This document shows, piece after piece, positions 1 to 13,399 of a stretch of DNA of 64,000 nt (positions are counted from its first letter, which is position 1; every line of letters starts with the position of its first letter). A program made the translations under genes and the position numbers. Below the pieces are notes generated by a model, which was given only the letters and a program-made list of their open reading frames with translations, did no database searches and was not told the DNA's origin. Source of the DNA: Istiophorus platypterus (taxonomy: Eukaryota > Chordata > Actinopteri > Istiophoriformes > Istiophoridae); NCBI GenBank assembly GCA_016859345.1, contig CM029118.1, positions 29,651,501 through 29,715,500 of the forward strand. The letters are read 5' to 3'.

Positions 1-329
1 GCAATTTAAATTCTATTTAATTTCATTTAAAAAATGGAAAAATGGGGGTGTTCTAATACTTTTGAATGGTAGTGTGCATTTGGGTGGGTATCTTGCCCCA
101 TTGGGCATCTTCTCCTATTTTACCCTGCATGTAAAATATCGAAATTAAAATCCAAGGTTTAGTCTGAATACTGAACCTTGACATGTAAACGTTAAACAGT
201 TTGGATGCGTGTCTGTGTGTTGCACAGGTGTTTCCCAAGCAGTCACCATCTCATCCATCCACAACATAATCTTGTGGCAAACACAAAATGCAGATGAAGA
301 ATAAAGGTGCTTTGTAATCAAAGACAGAG

Positions 330-332
330 GGA

Positions 333-396
<64 letters not shown>

Positions 397-445
397 AAAG
401 AAAGAAAGGAAAGGAAAGAAGGAAGAGGAGAGAAGAGAAGAAGGG
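330..445. repeat. (GAAA)n microsatellite
   Basis: About 20 perfect gaaa units followed by a degenerate GA-rich tail. It produces long artificial Phe/Leu/Ser frames on the - strand that are not genes. Confidence 0.98.
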
Positions 446-1099
446 GAGAAAGTGTTTATCAAAGACTAGGGAGGAGTCCCTAAATATATAAAGTTCACAA
501 AGAGTCAAGGTCAGACAAACAGCACCTATTTGTGTCGGGCTGACAACAAATGGCACTGCATAGTATGCATGGTATGGTATGGAATGACACAGAAAGGGGA
601 AGGAGAGGTGGAACGTGGCTTCTAGAAGGGGATCAGTAGCTGAGCTTTAACCTTGGGGCTCTTTGTGTTGGAAAAGGAAAGGGCCCTCTGTCACGTTTAC
701 ACACAAAGGGCCAAAGGGGGTCTGAAGCTTCCACCCCCCCCACCCCTCCTTACATTCAACGACTTCACTCGCCGTCTGAGAGACAAGGAAGGTTCAGCGA
801 TGTTCATGTCGACAGAGCCCTGCAAAAGCCTTTTGATGTCCCTTTTTTTCTTTGAGAGGACTGCAGAAAGGCTGGAGGACTTTTGGATGTGGTGCCAAGA
901 ACAACAAGCGAGGAGGCAGCTGTGTGCAAGAGGAGGCGGATCGGCCCAGGAATCAAAGATGGCTGGTGAAGAAAGGAAAATAGCGTATCAAAGGAGGGGT
1001 CCCATGTAATTGGTGTTTGTCAGTGTCTTTAAATAAATTGACTTGGGCGGAGGCCACCAAAAGAACATACACACAGGCAAAATGTCTACTATGAGCACA

Positions 1100-1685
1100 A
1101 ATGTTTATAAAAACTTTTTAGGAAGTACAGCTAGACAAAAAAGAACAATTTTGAATTCAGGTCTACCAATTTTACATACAATCAGTTTATTAGTCATTAA
1201 AGCTGCTATATGCAGTATTTTCATACTGATAATTGATAAGTTTACAATGTACAATGAGAAAGGTGTCACTTGTAGTGATGAATGTTAGCAATGTCACTCA
1301 GCTCTGCTGTTCCCCTCAGATCTACAGAGATTTTAAAGTGTCTTTCAGCTCATTGTCATGGTTTTTACAGTCCACAGCTTTACTGTTTGGTTTCACTGTC
1401 AGTGCTCTGACCAGGATTGTTTTCAATAGGTCTAACAGCACAGCTGTACACTGCCTTTCTAGTACCGAAGGGCAGCCAGACAAAGTCAGAGACTATCCAT
1501 TGAAAGCAGCTAGATATTTTTCTCTGGATACAGCTAAATGGAAAGTAAATATTTGACTAATATTTACCAGGAGGACACAGACATGACCACAAATGAATAG
1601 AAATGTTGCTCTGTATCACCCGGATGTGTATATAGGCAACTGTGTGCTAACATGTTAGCCATTTCAATTTATAAGGTTCTATGTC
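1100..1685. repeat. Probable dispersed fish repeat
   Basis: The block with taaagctgctatatgcagta, ctttactgtttggtttcact, agcagctagatatttttctc, ttgctctgtatcaccc and gtgtgctaacatgttagcc reads like a repeat seen across fish genomes. The frames at 1043-1556 are incidental. Family not determined. Confidence 0.35.
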
Positions 1686-1689
1686 AAAT

Positions 1690-4600
1690 TTTGTTTGTCT
1701 TGTGTCCATAAGCAGTCAAAAAAATCAATTAATGCAGATTTAAAGAATACAACTCAGTTTTACGGAACTGTTCTATATTTTCCTCTGGCTCAAGACAAGA
1801 TTTGTCAAATCCGATAAAAAAAAACTCATGATATCATCATAGAATTTGGTTTGAAGACTACAAATTTATTACAAGCCTGTGAAATAAACTGGGATGTAAG
1901 GCAGGTTCAGTATGAATGTATGCTATGCATTATTGGAAGTGTAGAATCCAGTGGTTTTGGAGCTTTTGTTGAAATAAAATGAAAATAATCATTAGGTGTG
2001 GCTCTAATCATAGTTATATGACATCATCCTTTGATTATAATCATTATAATGTACTCACAATGTATGGCTTCTGATGCCATAAAATGACTAAACAGGAATA
2101 CTGCAAGCACAGTGTTTAAACCCAGTATCTTCCCTCTGTCCCTCTCCTAATCTGTAGTTAACTGATCATGAAGTGAATTTTATGCAACAAATACACAGTT
2201 TTTCTATGTTCCACACTCCATTAAAGCTGGGAGGAAACAACCTCTTAAGAGATATCCAGACATTTCCTGAGGTTTTTTTTCCCTAGGGCCTCCCATCTCT
2301 TTGCCCTTTACAGGAAGAAATCAGCAGCTAAAGCAACAGCATCTCCTTTCCCTGCAGCTACTCCAACCATACACATGTACTGCTAATGCCTGGAAATCAC
2401 ATTTCCCCATCACTTTACCCACACCACCTCTTAAAAGCATGTCTTTATTCACCAGTTTAAGACAAGTAAAGAGATTAAAAAAAAACATAATGTAGAACAA
2501 AGATGTTTTGTTAGTAAATGATTTAAAGGAACTGTCTCATGGAGAGAAATGCTACTGTAAATGGGGAGGAAGGCACTCAGGATTGAGAGGTGCTAGGTTT
2601 TCTAGCATTATCTAAAAATCATTTAACATATGTTCAAAAATAAACACACATTTATAATAATATCAACATCTAAATAAAAACAGATATGTTCATGAAACAA
2701 ATGTGTTACAATATAATATATACCATTCTTTTGTTTGACTAAAGATGTTATTCTGATTTTTTTAACCTATACTTTCTAGAACCTGGCCAATAGCTATGGC
2801 TCAGTCAACTCTCACAAAACGACATGCAGCTCAGCACAGCAGCTAATCCTTCAGTGCATCGAAAATGTACTAGCTCAACCACATTGTTTTGTACAAATCT
2901 CAGGATCAACCCATATACTGGAACACTGAAAACTTTTCATCTTCCATCTGTAACAATATTTGGACTCATTAACAGTGGCCCAAAAACCCCCCAACATGTA
3001 TCACTATTGTTTTGATGTATCTTTTTTGGTTCAATAGACTTATTTTTTGCTACTTTTGCAGAGAATAGTTCCTTACGTCCTCACTTGTAACACATGGGAA
3101 AGAATCTTTTTTCACACAAGATCCATCCCCTGCAATCTACTGCATATGTCCAGATATCTAGAATTCATTGTGTGCAATGAGGTAACATGAGATGGGATGG
3201 TGTTTGGATACCACACAACTTTTTTGGACATTTTGGTTGTGATCTCTAAGTATCTTAAGCTTTTCACCTGTCATTTTAGGCCATATAATCCAGCATGTCT
3301 TTTAATGATTTTGGATAGAGTTAGGGCTAGGGAGGGGGGAGGGTAAGGAGTTAGCTACTAGAGAAATGACCAGGCATGAAAGACACACAAAAAGCAAAAT
3401 AAATACGTAGAGATAACACACCAAATGATTTAAGAAGATTGCTGTGCTTTTTAATTTTGCCATTTGGACTTAACATTTGATCACGTGGCTGATGGTCATA
3501 AACTTTCGACCTCCAATGGGGAAACCAGTTCTTCTTTGTGGTTGAGGAATGTAGAGTAGGGCAAAAGGAAAAAATGACACCGTCGTGGGATCAGCTGTAA
3601 ACCACTCAGTGACTGGAAGATAATGGTGAAACTTTGCATAATCCCATATAAATACAAAATAGGAAGATTATAGGAGATTATGCAATATTATATTCAATTT
3701 CTTTTTTGATGTAGATATATCATAATGCAACAATTTGCAGTCCAATTTTCAGTAAGTTTGTAAGAGTCAGTTTGTAAATGTAAGTTTTTACAATAGTATG
3801 TAAACATGCAAATTGAGTTTAAATAGATAGATGTTTGGTGGTGGTTGAGTTTGAGTGTGAAAACGGTTTCATGAAACTTTTTTTGTGTCAGAGCAATAAA
3901 AATTGGTCAGTGAACAGTTTTGTCCACAATAACTTCTGTTCTTTACAGTATTTTAATACAGCTGAATTCCCTATAAAACCGTTTATGGGATTTTAATTGT
4001 TTTTAACACAGTATTATGTTTATTGTCAACCTTGATGAACTGTGTTACACATATGATCATTTCAATCAGTTAACTTTTTCCAACTTACCAGACAAACTTT
4101 GCCTTCTGTTTACCCACAGTTTTTTGCTTTTTTTTTTTTTTTTTTTTTGCTTCTTTTAATGAAAGGGTAGGGAATTACTGACTGACAGAGTGAGTGACTG
4201 ATAGAATAGTTTAGGTAATGAAAAGTCTGCCCAAGTAGAAATAGAGTGAGTGATTGACGAGTTAACTGTGTTGTATGATCATATGTCCATCACTTGTCTC
4301 TCATTCTGTGTCTGTCTGTGTTATTGTTCTCTCCTCTACCTGTTAGCCTCTCTCCTCAGAGCAGAGCTGAAATCACCCTCCAGCATTTTGCAGAAAGACC
4401 TAAGATTTGAATTCAAATGTATATTTCAATGAGCAATTTATGGGCCAAGCTTCAGCTGCACTGCCTCTGGATTGGCTGGCCGCTCCATTCAACATAACCA
4501 GCATATTTCTACTGGATAAAAGGGTGTTACACCAATCCTGCTGGACAACTCTGCAAAAGTGACACAGTTTTTATACTGAATGCTATTTTAAAAATTCTGA

Positions 4601-6900
4601 TTCGGCAAATCATTTGAAAATTAATGTCAATTCCAGAATGTAGTGCTGTTTACATCCAACCTGTGGAGCCTCCTTACAGGTGAAAAAAGCAGTTGTGATT
4701 CCATGTGTATTTTCAAGCCACTCACCAAACCAAATATTAAATGGTGCTACAAAGATTATTTGAAGTTTCAGAATATTTGCTCAAAAAAACTGTCAACGCC
4801 AAGGAACAAGAGTTTACTAAAGTAGAGTACTGTAACTGTAGACTAAAAAGAAAGCATTGTATTAGTTCAAGCCCTTAAAATGGCCTTGAAATGATTGTCT
4901 CCATCTGCTTTTACTTTCAAAGTGGGATCTTATAAAGTAAATGAATGCTAGATTTTTTTCCAAAATTCAAAGAGTTTGTGTAAGATTCTCTGTTTTGTGC
5001 CTTTTTTATCTGTGCTTTTCTGGGTGGGGAGTCACATTGTGTTCACATAGTCACATAGTTACATTGTGTTGGACCAATCAGGATTTAACAACATTTGGGT
5101 CAAAATTTGATGACATTTGGGAGGTTGTTGCTTATATTGCCAGGTCACTGTCAATCAAATGTGATCAAACCACCCTCTCCTGATGGAGAGTTCTTGAGTG
5201 TTAAACTCATCCTTTTGTTCTGCTCCTATTTTTGTTTCAAAAAAACCTCCACTTTAATTTTTTTTTATTTAGCTTATTGTCTAGTCATAAAAACTGAGGG
5301 TCTGGAAGTTCCCAGGGGCTTGAAAAAGATTAGGAAAATATAAAATCACTTAACCAAATGTTGCTGCAGTTGGAAAACATCATATATTAAAATGCATACA
5401 TCACACACAATATTATGAATGAGAATCCATATATATATTGGTCAGGAGAAATATATGAGGATTTCTATCAATAAGAAATGACACAAAGATTTTCAAGAAC
5501 AGAATGAGTAACTTTGGTTTAAACCAAAAAGGGTCAGCCTTATGTGTAAACATGACTGTTGTTTACTTAATCAGGCTACAGTTCTGAGTAGCGCGAACTG
5601 TTGTCTCTTGGTGATGAGTGCAAACAAAGTTGCCAAATAGGTTAAATGCCATGTTACGATAGACATTTTTTCAGTAGACTTGACTTGTTAAAGGTGCTGA
5701 AAGGTTGAAGATGTGGATGTGTGAAAGATGATTCTGATCACGCAATATCAGGAGTCTAGAGAGAAGAGGTGTGGAAAGAGGATAAGGATGATTTTTTTTT
5801 AGGGGCTACATGAAGGAAGACTTATTGAAGAGGGGATAAAAAGGGAAAGGATGAAAGCAAGTAGAGAGAATGGGAGGTGAGGGGACAAGACATCCACCCT
5901 ACAGCTGCGTGTTATGATCAGCTGTCAAGTACTCACCTCCTTGTCTCGTTTCTGCTGATCTAAACTGCCTTCTATTTTACTTAGCCGTCGTCCATTTTCC
6001 TCACCTTTCTTTGATGTTTAGTCTCACCTCCTCTTCTTTCTCTGTTCTCTGCACTGTTACACTGCCTTCCTTCCTCATGTCTGGTCTGAGATCAGTTCAT
6101 TCACATTGTGAATCATTTCACAAATAAATCCCTTGAGTTGTCGTGGCAGGGTAATGTTGTTGCTGGTGTTTTGTGGTGTTTCAGTAGAAAGATATTTTGT
6201 GATTCAGTAAGTGGTTGATGAGTGAGAAGTATATGTCAGATACTGAAAAGTGGTGGTGTTACAATTGTGTCTATGGTTTGTGTGTCTGGCACAACCAAAA
6301 TGTGATCAACTCTTTTTTCACCGAGATACAAAATACAGAGAGCTGCCACAATCCCAACATGTTGTGGTGTTAAGAAATTTACTTTGAGTAGTTTCTCCAC
6401 TCGCTCATCACATAAGTAACTCCTGACTTACTTACAAGTGCAGAGAATTGGGCAACAAAAAAAAAAAACTGTTTTAGCACTTTTTGTGCTTACAAAGCCT
6501 GATGAAGAATTGAATAGAGGGAGCATACAAAAGTGATAATGAGCCCCCTTTTCAGTGATGAGAAACTGCCCAGATTTCTCGTACAAAGAGACACAACACC
6601 AAGGCTAGATGTTTGCGTTTTCTGCTCAGAATGTGCTTTCACAGCTTCAAAATCATTCCCACAGAAAAAAGTGATTTTCTCCTCCGTCTCTGTGTGTAAT
6701 TCTTGCTGCCGTGTCCTTTTACCAGCATCCCTCTCCAACTGAATCGTCTTCAGTCGTATCCTCGACGCCTTCATGGAGGATCTCTCAGAATTACAAACAC
6801 ACACAAATACAGATGTACAATATGTCTGTTCATGCAACAGTCAGCAGAGTCAGGGTGTCAGTCCGATGCATTTTCATAAAGAAATTATATTTGAAATGAA
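1690..6900. other. No gene seen (AT-rich intergenic DNA)
   Basis: Apart from poly(T) at 4128, nothing is recognised. The open frames (for example 2301-2495, 4941-5343, 6490-6837) lack start context, domains or codon bias, and overlap on both strands. Confidence 0.6.
4128..4148. repeat. Poly(T) run
   Basis: About 21 consecutive T residues with no adjacent LINE or SINE body that I recognise. Confidence 0.9.
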
Positions 6901-6904
6901 ATCT

Positions 6905-7030
6905 GTCAAGAGCTGCTTGTGGTAAACATGGTCATTTCAGGGAGACAGCTAAGCCTTATAAGGCTTTTCCGCCTAAAAGCTCCACTTAAAGCAAATTATC
7001 ATTTACCTTTTGACGTGTGCCAGATCATTA
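6905..7030. promoter_or_regulatory. Possible conserved element with 16-bp palindrome
   Basis: Contains the perfect palindrome aagccttataaggctt (6951-6966) and caaattatcatttacctttt, in otherwise repeat-free DNA. Regulatory role is inferred only. Confidence 0.25.
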
Positions 7031-7109
7031 GGCAAGGACATTAAAACCAGCCACCACAGCACCAGAGGGGGCCTGAGTGAACCGCTGCCCGGTACATAGC
7101 TGAATGGGA

Positions 7110-7175
7110 GTGTGCATATGTGTGTGTGTGAGTGCATGTGTCTGTGTGTCTGTGTGTCTGTGTTTGTGTGTGTGT
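7110..7175. repeat. Interrupted (TG)n tract
   Basis: Long tg-rich stretch with tgtctgtg and gcatgtg interruptions; spurious His/Thr-rich frames overlap on the - strand. Confidence 0.9.
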
Positions 7176-7747
7176 ACGTTGTTGACTATGAGTGTATGTG
7201 TTGTTGGGACCATGTGAAAGGGTGCGTGGGTGTATGCAGTAGTGCTTGTGTATGAGTATTTTCAAGAAAAGTGTGTGCATGAAACTCAGTGACAGCAGCC
7301 CTGGGTTTCACCATGTGCCCAGAATCATTTGACACAAGCAGATGTATCATTAAAACACTGCTGCACTGCCACCACACTGGCCAGACGATAGACCCGGCAG
7401 TATCTCTTACTTGTGCACATTAGCATTTTTTGCCTTCATTCTTTCGAAATGCTCCCAAATTCCACAAAGATGCAAAAATGTAGAAAGTTTAATGCATCCA
7501 GGATAGGACTTAGTTTTCCATTTTCATATTTTCCAAAGTGACTTTCGAGGAGAGCTGTGTGAGTTGCAAAGAGCGTTTGACTTTGGAGGAGAGCAAAGTG
7601 ACAGTGGGGAATCGCCTGGGCATGTCAAGCAGTGTGTGTGTGTTTGTGTGAGAAAAAAAGCAGTGCCTGCCCTAGCCATGGCAATCTAGCCCTTCTCATT
7701 AAATCAGCAGAGCAGCTCGTGTCTGGGGTCAACACTGGGCACATAAT

Positions 7748-7792
7748 GCACACACTCTCGCACACAAACACATATGCGCACACACACAGAGT
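7748..7792. repeat. Interrupted (CA)n tract
   Basis: cacacac runs broken by tctcg and tatgcg, preceded at 7631-7650 by a short tg tract. Confidence 0.8.
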
Positions 7793-8655
7793 GACAGCGA
7801 GGCCAACACTGGGCAAACGGCAGGCCTGTGATGTGTGGCCAGAGGATAGATGTGGACAGACTTCACCTTCTTCTGCTCTGCTGCTGCTGCTGCAGGGGAA
7901 CACACACACCAGATGGCTGAAACACAACTGCCTTTCTTTTTCTTCTCCTCCTCTGCTCTCAAATTCATCCTTCCTCCCCTGTCCATCCTTCAACTCCCAC
8001 TCATGTCTCTCTCTATGTGTTTTGCCTGAAACAAGGCATAGCCATCAAGAATTTCAGAAAAGGTGAAATAAAAGTGAAAAGTGAAGTTTGATGTTAACCT
8101 AAGAAAGGTAAATCAATAATGAAGATAATTCAGTGCTGACTTCAAAAACATTGGGGATTTCTGAACTTCAGTATGTGGCTCTGTTTAGAGGGGCTTTCTG
8201 GTGTGTGCTCTTAAAATTAGAAAATAAAACACCTTGGTTTTCTTTTACCCTGTACCTTTTAAAAACCTGACAACAAGGGCTCCCCCATTGTAACTACAAC
8301 TGTACAAAAACTGAACACAAATCAAACTCACAAAAATTATACTGTGAACATCACACACAGCACTTTTTGTGTGTGTGCCTGTGCACCAACTTAGATTCAG
8401 AACAAACATCTACCTGACTTCTATTCATGTTGATATGGCTACTTACTCCATCTTTTGTTCTTACTAACCCAAAGGTAAAACTTAGTAACTCAGTTTTTCA
8501 TAATGTGTTGTCCAAATGTTTCACTAATTGTTGCTAATGACTAGAACACCAAAGATTCAGTGGCTTTAACATTTACCAAGACTTGGAGTATGGGAATTTT
8601 ATAAGAACCCATTTCCTGTTATATATTCTATATATGTCGGTTGCTTGGCTTAAAC

Positions 8656-9290
8656 TAGGGATGCACTGATATAACTTTTTCTTTCCCAGTGCTGATTCTA
8701 ATAAATCAACTTTTGGTATTTGCCAAAACCATTTCACAATGCAATCCAATCTCCTTTTCCCAGATTTTAAACCTGGAACAGATCTACTTAATACGTCAGT
8801 AATCGTCCGTCATACCAATCTAGCAGCTCAGATTGGTTGAAAAGATAAAGACAAGAGCTGAAGTCAAACTAAAAATTTTATGTACAACACATTACTGCTT
8901 TTTACTTATTTTTCTTAATATTCCTAAAACCAGCAGTCACTTAGCTATTTTTGAGCACTGGGTTTCTTTTTCTTAACATTTACTTAACTTTCTTTTTTGT
9001 TACAGTTAAGAATAAGAGATACAATTTAAGAATTCTGAAATTTTAATCTTATTAAGTTCAGAATATAAGTGTTAGCTAATGAACTATTGTAAAGTAATCT
9101 AAAATATTTGTTTTGATATTGTATTACTTTGAAGCCTTTAACTCTTTTACTAACACTATTTTCAACTGTAGATGTGCAAATATACTGAACCTTATTAATC
9201 TTTCTTATTTTAAGTAGATTAAAATTATCTTGTGCAGGATTATCTTGAAATTGAACATGTATCAAATGTTGGTGATAATAGAGCTACAAA
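8656..9290. repeat. Probable dispersed repeat (agggatgcactgat type)
   Basis: Begins agggatgcactgatataac, a familiar start of non-autonomous fish repeats, followed by AT-rich DNA with no coding frame. Right boundary unknown. Confidence 0.35.
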
Positions 9291-9299
9291 ATCAGCTAT

Positions 9300-10575
9300 A
9301 AGTTTTCACAGGATAGTCTAGATCGGTAGCTTTTTAGATCCTACAGTATTTTCTACATTGATTTTAACTTGAAAAGCAGTGTTGGTCTGTACAGATCATT
9401 CGACATAAAAAAAATATATGAATGTATTATAAACATGTTGTGTTATTCAATGGAACCATCTCGGAAAAAACAGTAAAGCCGTCACATTGGGTTGAAGCTA
9501 AATTCTGGGTAAACAAAATAAACGTCTTCAGTAAACCTATCTATGAGAGCATAACACGAGAAACTGAAATTGAAATTGTGACAGACTTTTTTCAAATAAA
9601 TAATTTGATGTAGGTTAGGTAATAAAAGGTAAAACAAATAAAAACAAACGAGCTTGATTGCGGTTTGATTAAAATCAAACAAGAGTTTCTATTCCTAAGC
9701 CAGTTCAAACCAACTGTTTTAAGAAGGGACACAAGACACATTAGAGTCAACAGTTTGCCGTTCCAGTCTCTACAATTTCCAGAGGGGAAGAGGATGTTTG
9801 GTCTTGGTTCTCATGTCTGCTGTCTAAGGAACTATAAATACACACCTAGACACTTCCAGGTGAAAGGACGGGGCAATGCAAACACAGCTAGCCAGAGAGA
9901 CAGAGTATTGGAGACTGAGGGAGGGGTAAAGCAGCCAAATAAAAATCTATTGAGCTTAACAATGGTGTTATAAAAATGTACAGGGGTAGTGTTTAACAAT
10001 GTGGTAGGAAGACATGGGGGTAAATACCTCTGGGAATGATGGCGCTTGGCTCAGCATCAAAGCCTGGCAAGCGTACAGCATTGTCTTTAAATTCACACCA
10101 TTGTCTCCTTTAAACACACGCACACACACCTCTGTACGTATAAAATGACGAGGTAGAGGGCTATTTTTGGGTCTAAAACCCTTTTTGTTTTGTAATTGTG
10201 GATTCTGAGTCAGAGACACCACTTTACATCAGAAGGATATACTACTGAATAGTTGATATTTGACATACATAAAATAATGGAGAAGGGTATTAAATTTTAG
10301 CACAGGTTGTGGACCGTGATCACATGTTGTGGAATTAGTGTTGAATGTAAAGGAAATAGTCCCATACATTCACTTTGTCGCTTAGAGTCAGATGAGAAGA
10401 CTCTCATATGTCTCCCTTAAATATGAAGCAGGAGTCAGGAGATGGGTTTGCTCTTCTGCACCCAGCCAAGAAACAGTCTGTCAAATGAACTCCGCAAAAC
10501 CAAGTTGTTATTGTCACACTTCACTTTTTGTAAGAATTAAACAAACGAGATACAGTTTGACTTGTTAATTCATGG
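9300..10575. other. No gene seen
   Basis: AT-rich unique-looking DNA between a probable repeat and the gypsy element. The frames at 9665-9973 and 10222-9968 resemble no protein. Confidence 0.55.
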
Positions 10576-10579
10576 GTTT

Positions 10580-11020
10580 TAGAGATGCTAGCTGTGTTGC
10601 CCCCTGTGTTGTCATCTTGGAGTGTATCTGCTGGGTGTGTCTAACCTGTCATTGCGAGGTGACTTGTTTACCACTCAGTGCTCTGGTGTTAATAGGTCTG
10701 CAGTCATGCACTCTCTCTCTGTTTCTTCCCAATCAACTTGGTTTGATTTGGTTTGGCTATGCTGCTTTAGATTAGTTGCATTAATGCACTTTCTCAAACT
10801 CCCACACACACTTACTCACTCACTCTCATACACCCATCATTTAATATTCACACATAGTACTTATACTACTGATGCTCACATCTCATATTACAACTATTTA
10901 GTTGTCAATTAATTTGGTCTAATTCGGTTTGAGTTGAATTAAATTTTTTTTTTTTTTTAATCTTTCGTTACCTGATGATGGTGGGTCTCACTTTTTGTTA
11001 TGGCCGCTTGAGCCAGGTGG
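10580..11020 (+). repeat. 5' LTR remnant of the gypsy element
   Basis: The stretch from about 10590 to 10860 matches 14917-15165 closely. Shared blocks include the run after ctgggtgtgtctaacctgtc, the stretch gaggtgacttgtttaccac, gtctgcagtcatgcact and ttaatattcac. The left end is shorter than the 3' copy, so the 5' LTR is truncated or internally deleted near 10585. The right end is uncertain. The sequence tggtaacaaatg near 11019 is a possible primer-binding site just after the LTR, but I could not match it to a tRNA. Confidence 0.6.
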
Positions 11021-11288
11021 TAACAAATGTGGGTTTGTCCATCAGAGTTTTTTTTTTTTTTGCTGCCTATGCAGAGGTGAGCACATGGTGTGTTGGTGCA
11101 GCTAATTAGCTGATTTAATCCAGCTTTGTGTTGGCTTTGAGCTGCAGGTTGGTCTCCTGAGCTTTTCTGGCTCCTAAGTTACCTCTGTTTTTGTGAGATA
11201 CCTCATGTGTTTTGTTTTGTAGTGAGCATTGTTGTCTGACCTGGTGTCATATTGTTGTCTGCCATTCAGTAGTTTAGTATTGCTGTCT

Positions 11289-11311
11289 TGATGATGATGA
11301 TGATGATGATG
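11289..11311. repeat. (GAT)7 tract in gypsy leader
   Basis: gatgatgatgatgatgatgatg inside the presumed 5' untranslated leader of the LTR element. Confidence 0.85.
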
Positions 11312-11799
11312 CACAGTGCAGGAACTTCCCCACTAGGCTTAGTGGTGATTCCCCTTTGCACTGCATTCATTTATTTTTTTTCTAAATGTTGTTGTGTCAT
11401 AGCTGGGATCAGCTGTTTGACAGCAGTCTCAGGGCACTTCCACATTACTTTGTGAGGTTGCAGGTAGTTTGATGGGTCTGTTGGATTTTAGTGTGTAAGT
11501 ACCTGCCGAAATCTGCATGAAGACCTAGGGTGAGTATAGATAAGTTTTGGTTAGGCAGTTAGGAGGAAGTTCTCTGGGGGGTGTTGGCATTTGTTCCGCT
11601 GCATGTCTGTCAGTTAACATGTTACTTTCTAATTGGTAATTTGTAATTTAATTTGTTTGGATTTTTTGATGCCCTACAGTGGCGTTTTTGCAGAGCCGTA
11701 CAAAGGAGCAGTTACTAAAACTAGCCGACCATTGTGGTCTGGTGGTTTTGGGGTCAAAACATAAGGACTAAATTGGGGCGGTGATGTTGTCTTCTGTTT

Positions 11800-12800
11800 G
11801 ATCAAGATGTACTGCAGAAGAGTGAGCCTTTCAGCAACTGTGCAAACTGGTTTGTCCTTTGAGCAGTGGAAAGAGTTGTTGGCCATGCAGTTAAATCCAG
11901 AGCAGTTGCGTTGGAAAATAGAGATGGAGGATAAAGAGAAAGAGAAACAAAATGAGGTACAAAAGCAGCTTGAGCTGGAGAAAATGCACCAAATAGTGAG
12001 AAAATGAAGGTGAATTTAGAACACACCACGTTGCAGCCGAGCAGAGAGGGTAAACCTTCCCAAAGGGCATCTGGTTTAGGGGAACCTGGTTCCATTCACT
12101 TTGCAATGAGGAGTGTGGATGTTATGGCTAGCATGCGTTTAGTGTTGAAATTGAATGAGTGGAACCCTGATACTTTTTTCTCTCTTTGAATGTGTTGCAG
12201 ATGCTAAAGATGGGCCAGATTCTCACAGGGTGCATATGCTCCTGTGTGTCCTTACTGGGAGAGCTCAGGAGGCTTATTCAGGTATTTGTGGAAAGGATGA
12301 TTTTGATTATGAAGTGGTGAAGTCAGCTTTGTTATATACAAGTTGGTCCCATAAGCTTATCACCAGAAGTTTAGAAATTAGGGGAAAGGCAATAAAACAA
12401 ATGTGCAGTTTGTGCGTAACTTGACTTTTCATTTTCACCATTGGTGCTGAGCTTCAAAGGTTGATTTTGAAAGTCTATGTGAGTTGATGGTGATGGAGCA
12501 ATTTAAAATGCTATTTCCCAGCATGTTGCTACTTTTCTAATTGAACATAAGCCATCCACCACGCTGAAGGCGGCTGAAGGCGGCGTTTTTTTTTGTTTGT
12601 TTGTTTTTTGTTAACGCAGTTTTCCAGAGGGTCATCCCGGGGGGAGTTGGAAAAGCACAGATGACAAAAGTGCTAAGTATGCGAAGCCTAGTACCTTGCA
12701 TAAACTAGCATTTACAGGGAGAGTCAAGGATCATAGTTTGTAATTACTGCCGTAGGGAGGGTCATTGGAAGGATCACTGTCCGCTGTTGCAGTCTTAAGC
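11800..12800 (+). pseudogene. gag: gag remnant with capsid helices and CCHC zinc knuckle
   Basis: Broken frames at 11798-12007 and 12004-12424 carry a charged helical N-terminus (EMEDKEKEKQNEVQKQLELE) and a capsid-like block, including WNPDTFFSLFE, VADAKDGPD and HMLLCVLTGRAQEAYSG. That block is related to the retrotransposon capsid family that gave rise to SCAN domains. At 12739-12780 a CX2CX4HX4C knuckle reads CNYCRREGHWKDHC, typical of nucleocapsid. At least two frameshifts and several stops interrupt it. A leader of about 700 bases with a (GAT)7 tract separates the LTR from gag. Confidence 0.75.
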
Positions 12801-12810
12801 TAAACAACAT

Positions 12811-13298
12811 TTGCCATCGCAGGCTCCAGCTATGCTTTGTACAATAGTTACAGTTAAGAAGCCAGTGTGTGTTGACCCGTGTCAGATAAGATACCAGTTT
12901 GTGTGGATTCAGTTATTGGGTCTGATTTTGAGCCATTCATTGCTGACGCTGTTGTCATTGGTTGGGGGTGACCAGCATATTCCCATTAAGCTTTTGCATG
13001 ACACAGGTGCTAATTACTCATTTATTTTGGAGTTCATGTTGAATTTTTACTCAGCCAGGGATGGGACTTTATACCGATGAAGGGGATGGAGATGGGTTTG
13101 ATTCCTGTGCCCCCTCATATATTGGTGCTGGATTGTGAGCTGATAAAGGGCCTTGTTCCGGTTTGGGTGTGCCCCATGTTTCTACTTGATGTTGTGAATA
13201 TGATTTTGGGTCACTACCTAGCTGGTGATACCATATGGGCCCTTGTGCCACCACCTGTGGTGGTGTCCTATCCACTGTCATCCAGGGGGTTGGATTAG
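12811..13298 (+). pseudogene. Retroelement aspartic protease remnant (DTGA)
   Basis: The frame starting at 12811 ends in HIPIKLLHDTGANYSFI, the aspartic protease active-site signature with its catalytic Asp kept. A shifted frame at 13077-13298 continues with a hydrophobic core ending in VNMILGHYLAGDTIW, where ILG..LAG corresponds to the second flap and C-terminal strand of gypsy proteases. The frameshift between the halves would inactivate it. Confidence 0.72.
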
Positions 13299-13399
13299 GG
13301 TGGTCTCAGATTGCCTGATGTTTTTCCAGCTGTGCATTGATGCGTGCACAGAGCTGTAAACGGTCTGCTCCTGACATGCTTGTTCTAGTGTAAGAAAAA

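Noticed and set aside
145..556. Overlapping Phe/Leu/Ser-rich - strand frames
   Set aside because: Produced entirely by the (GAAA)n microsatellite.
7632..8066. 144-codon frame with (CA)n-derived His/Thr
   Set aside because: Built from simple repeats, with competing frames on the other strand. No conserved domain.
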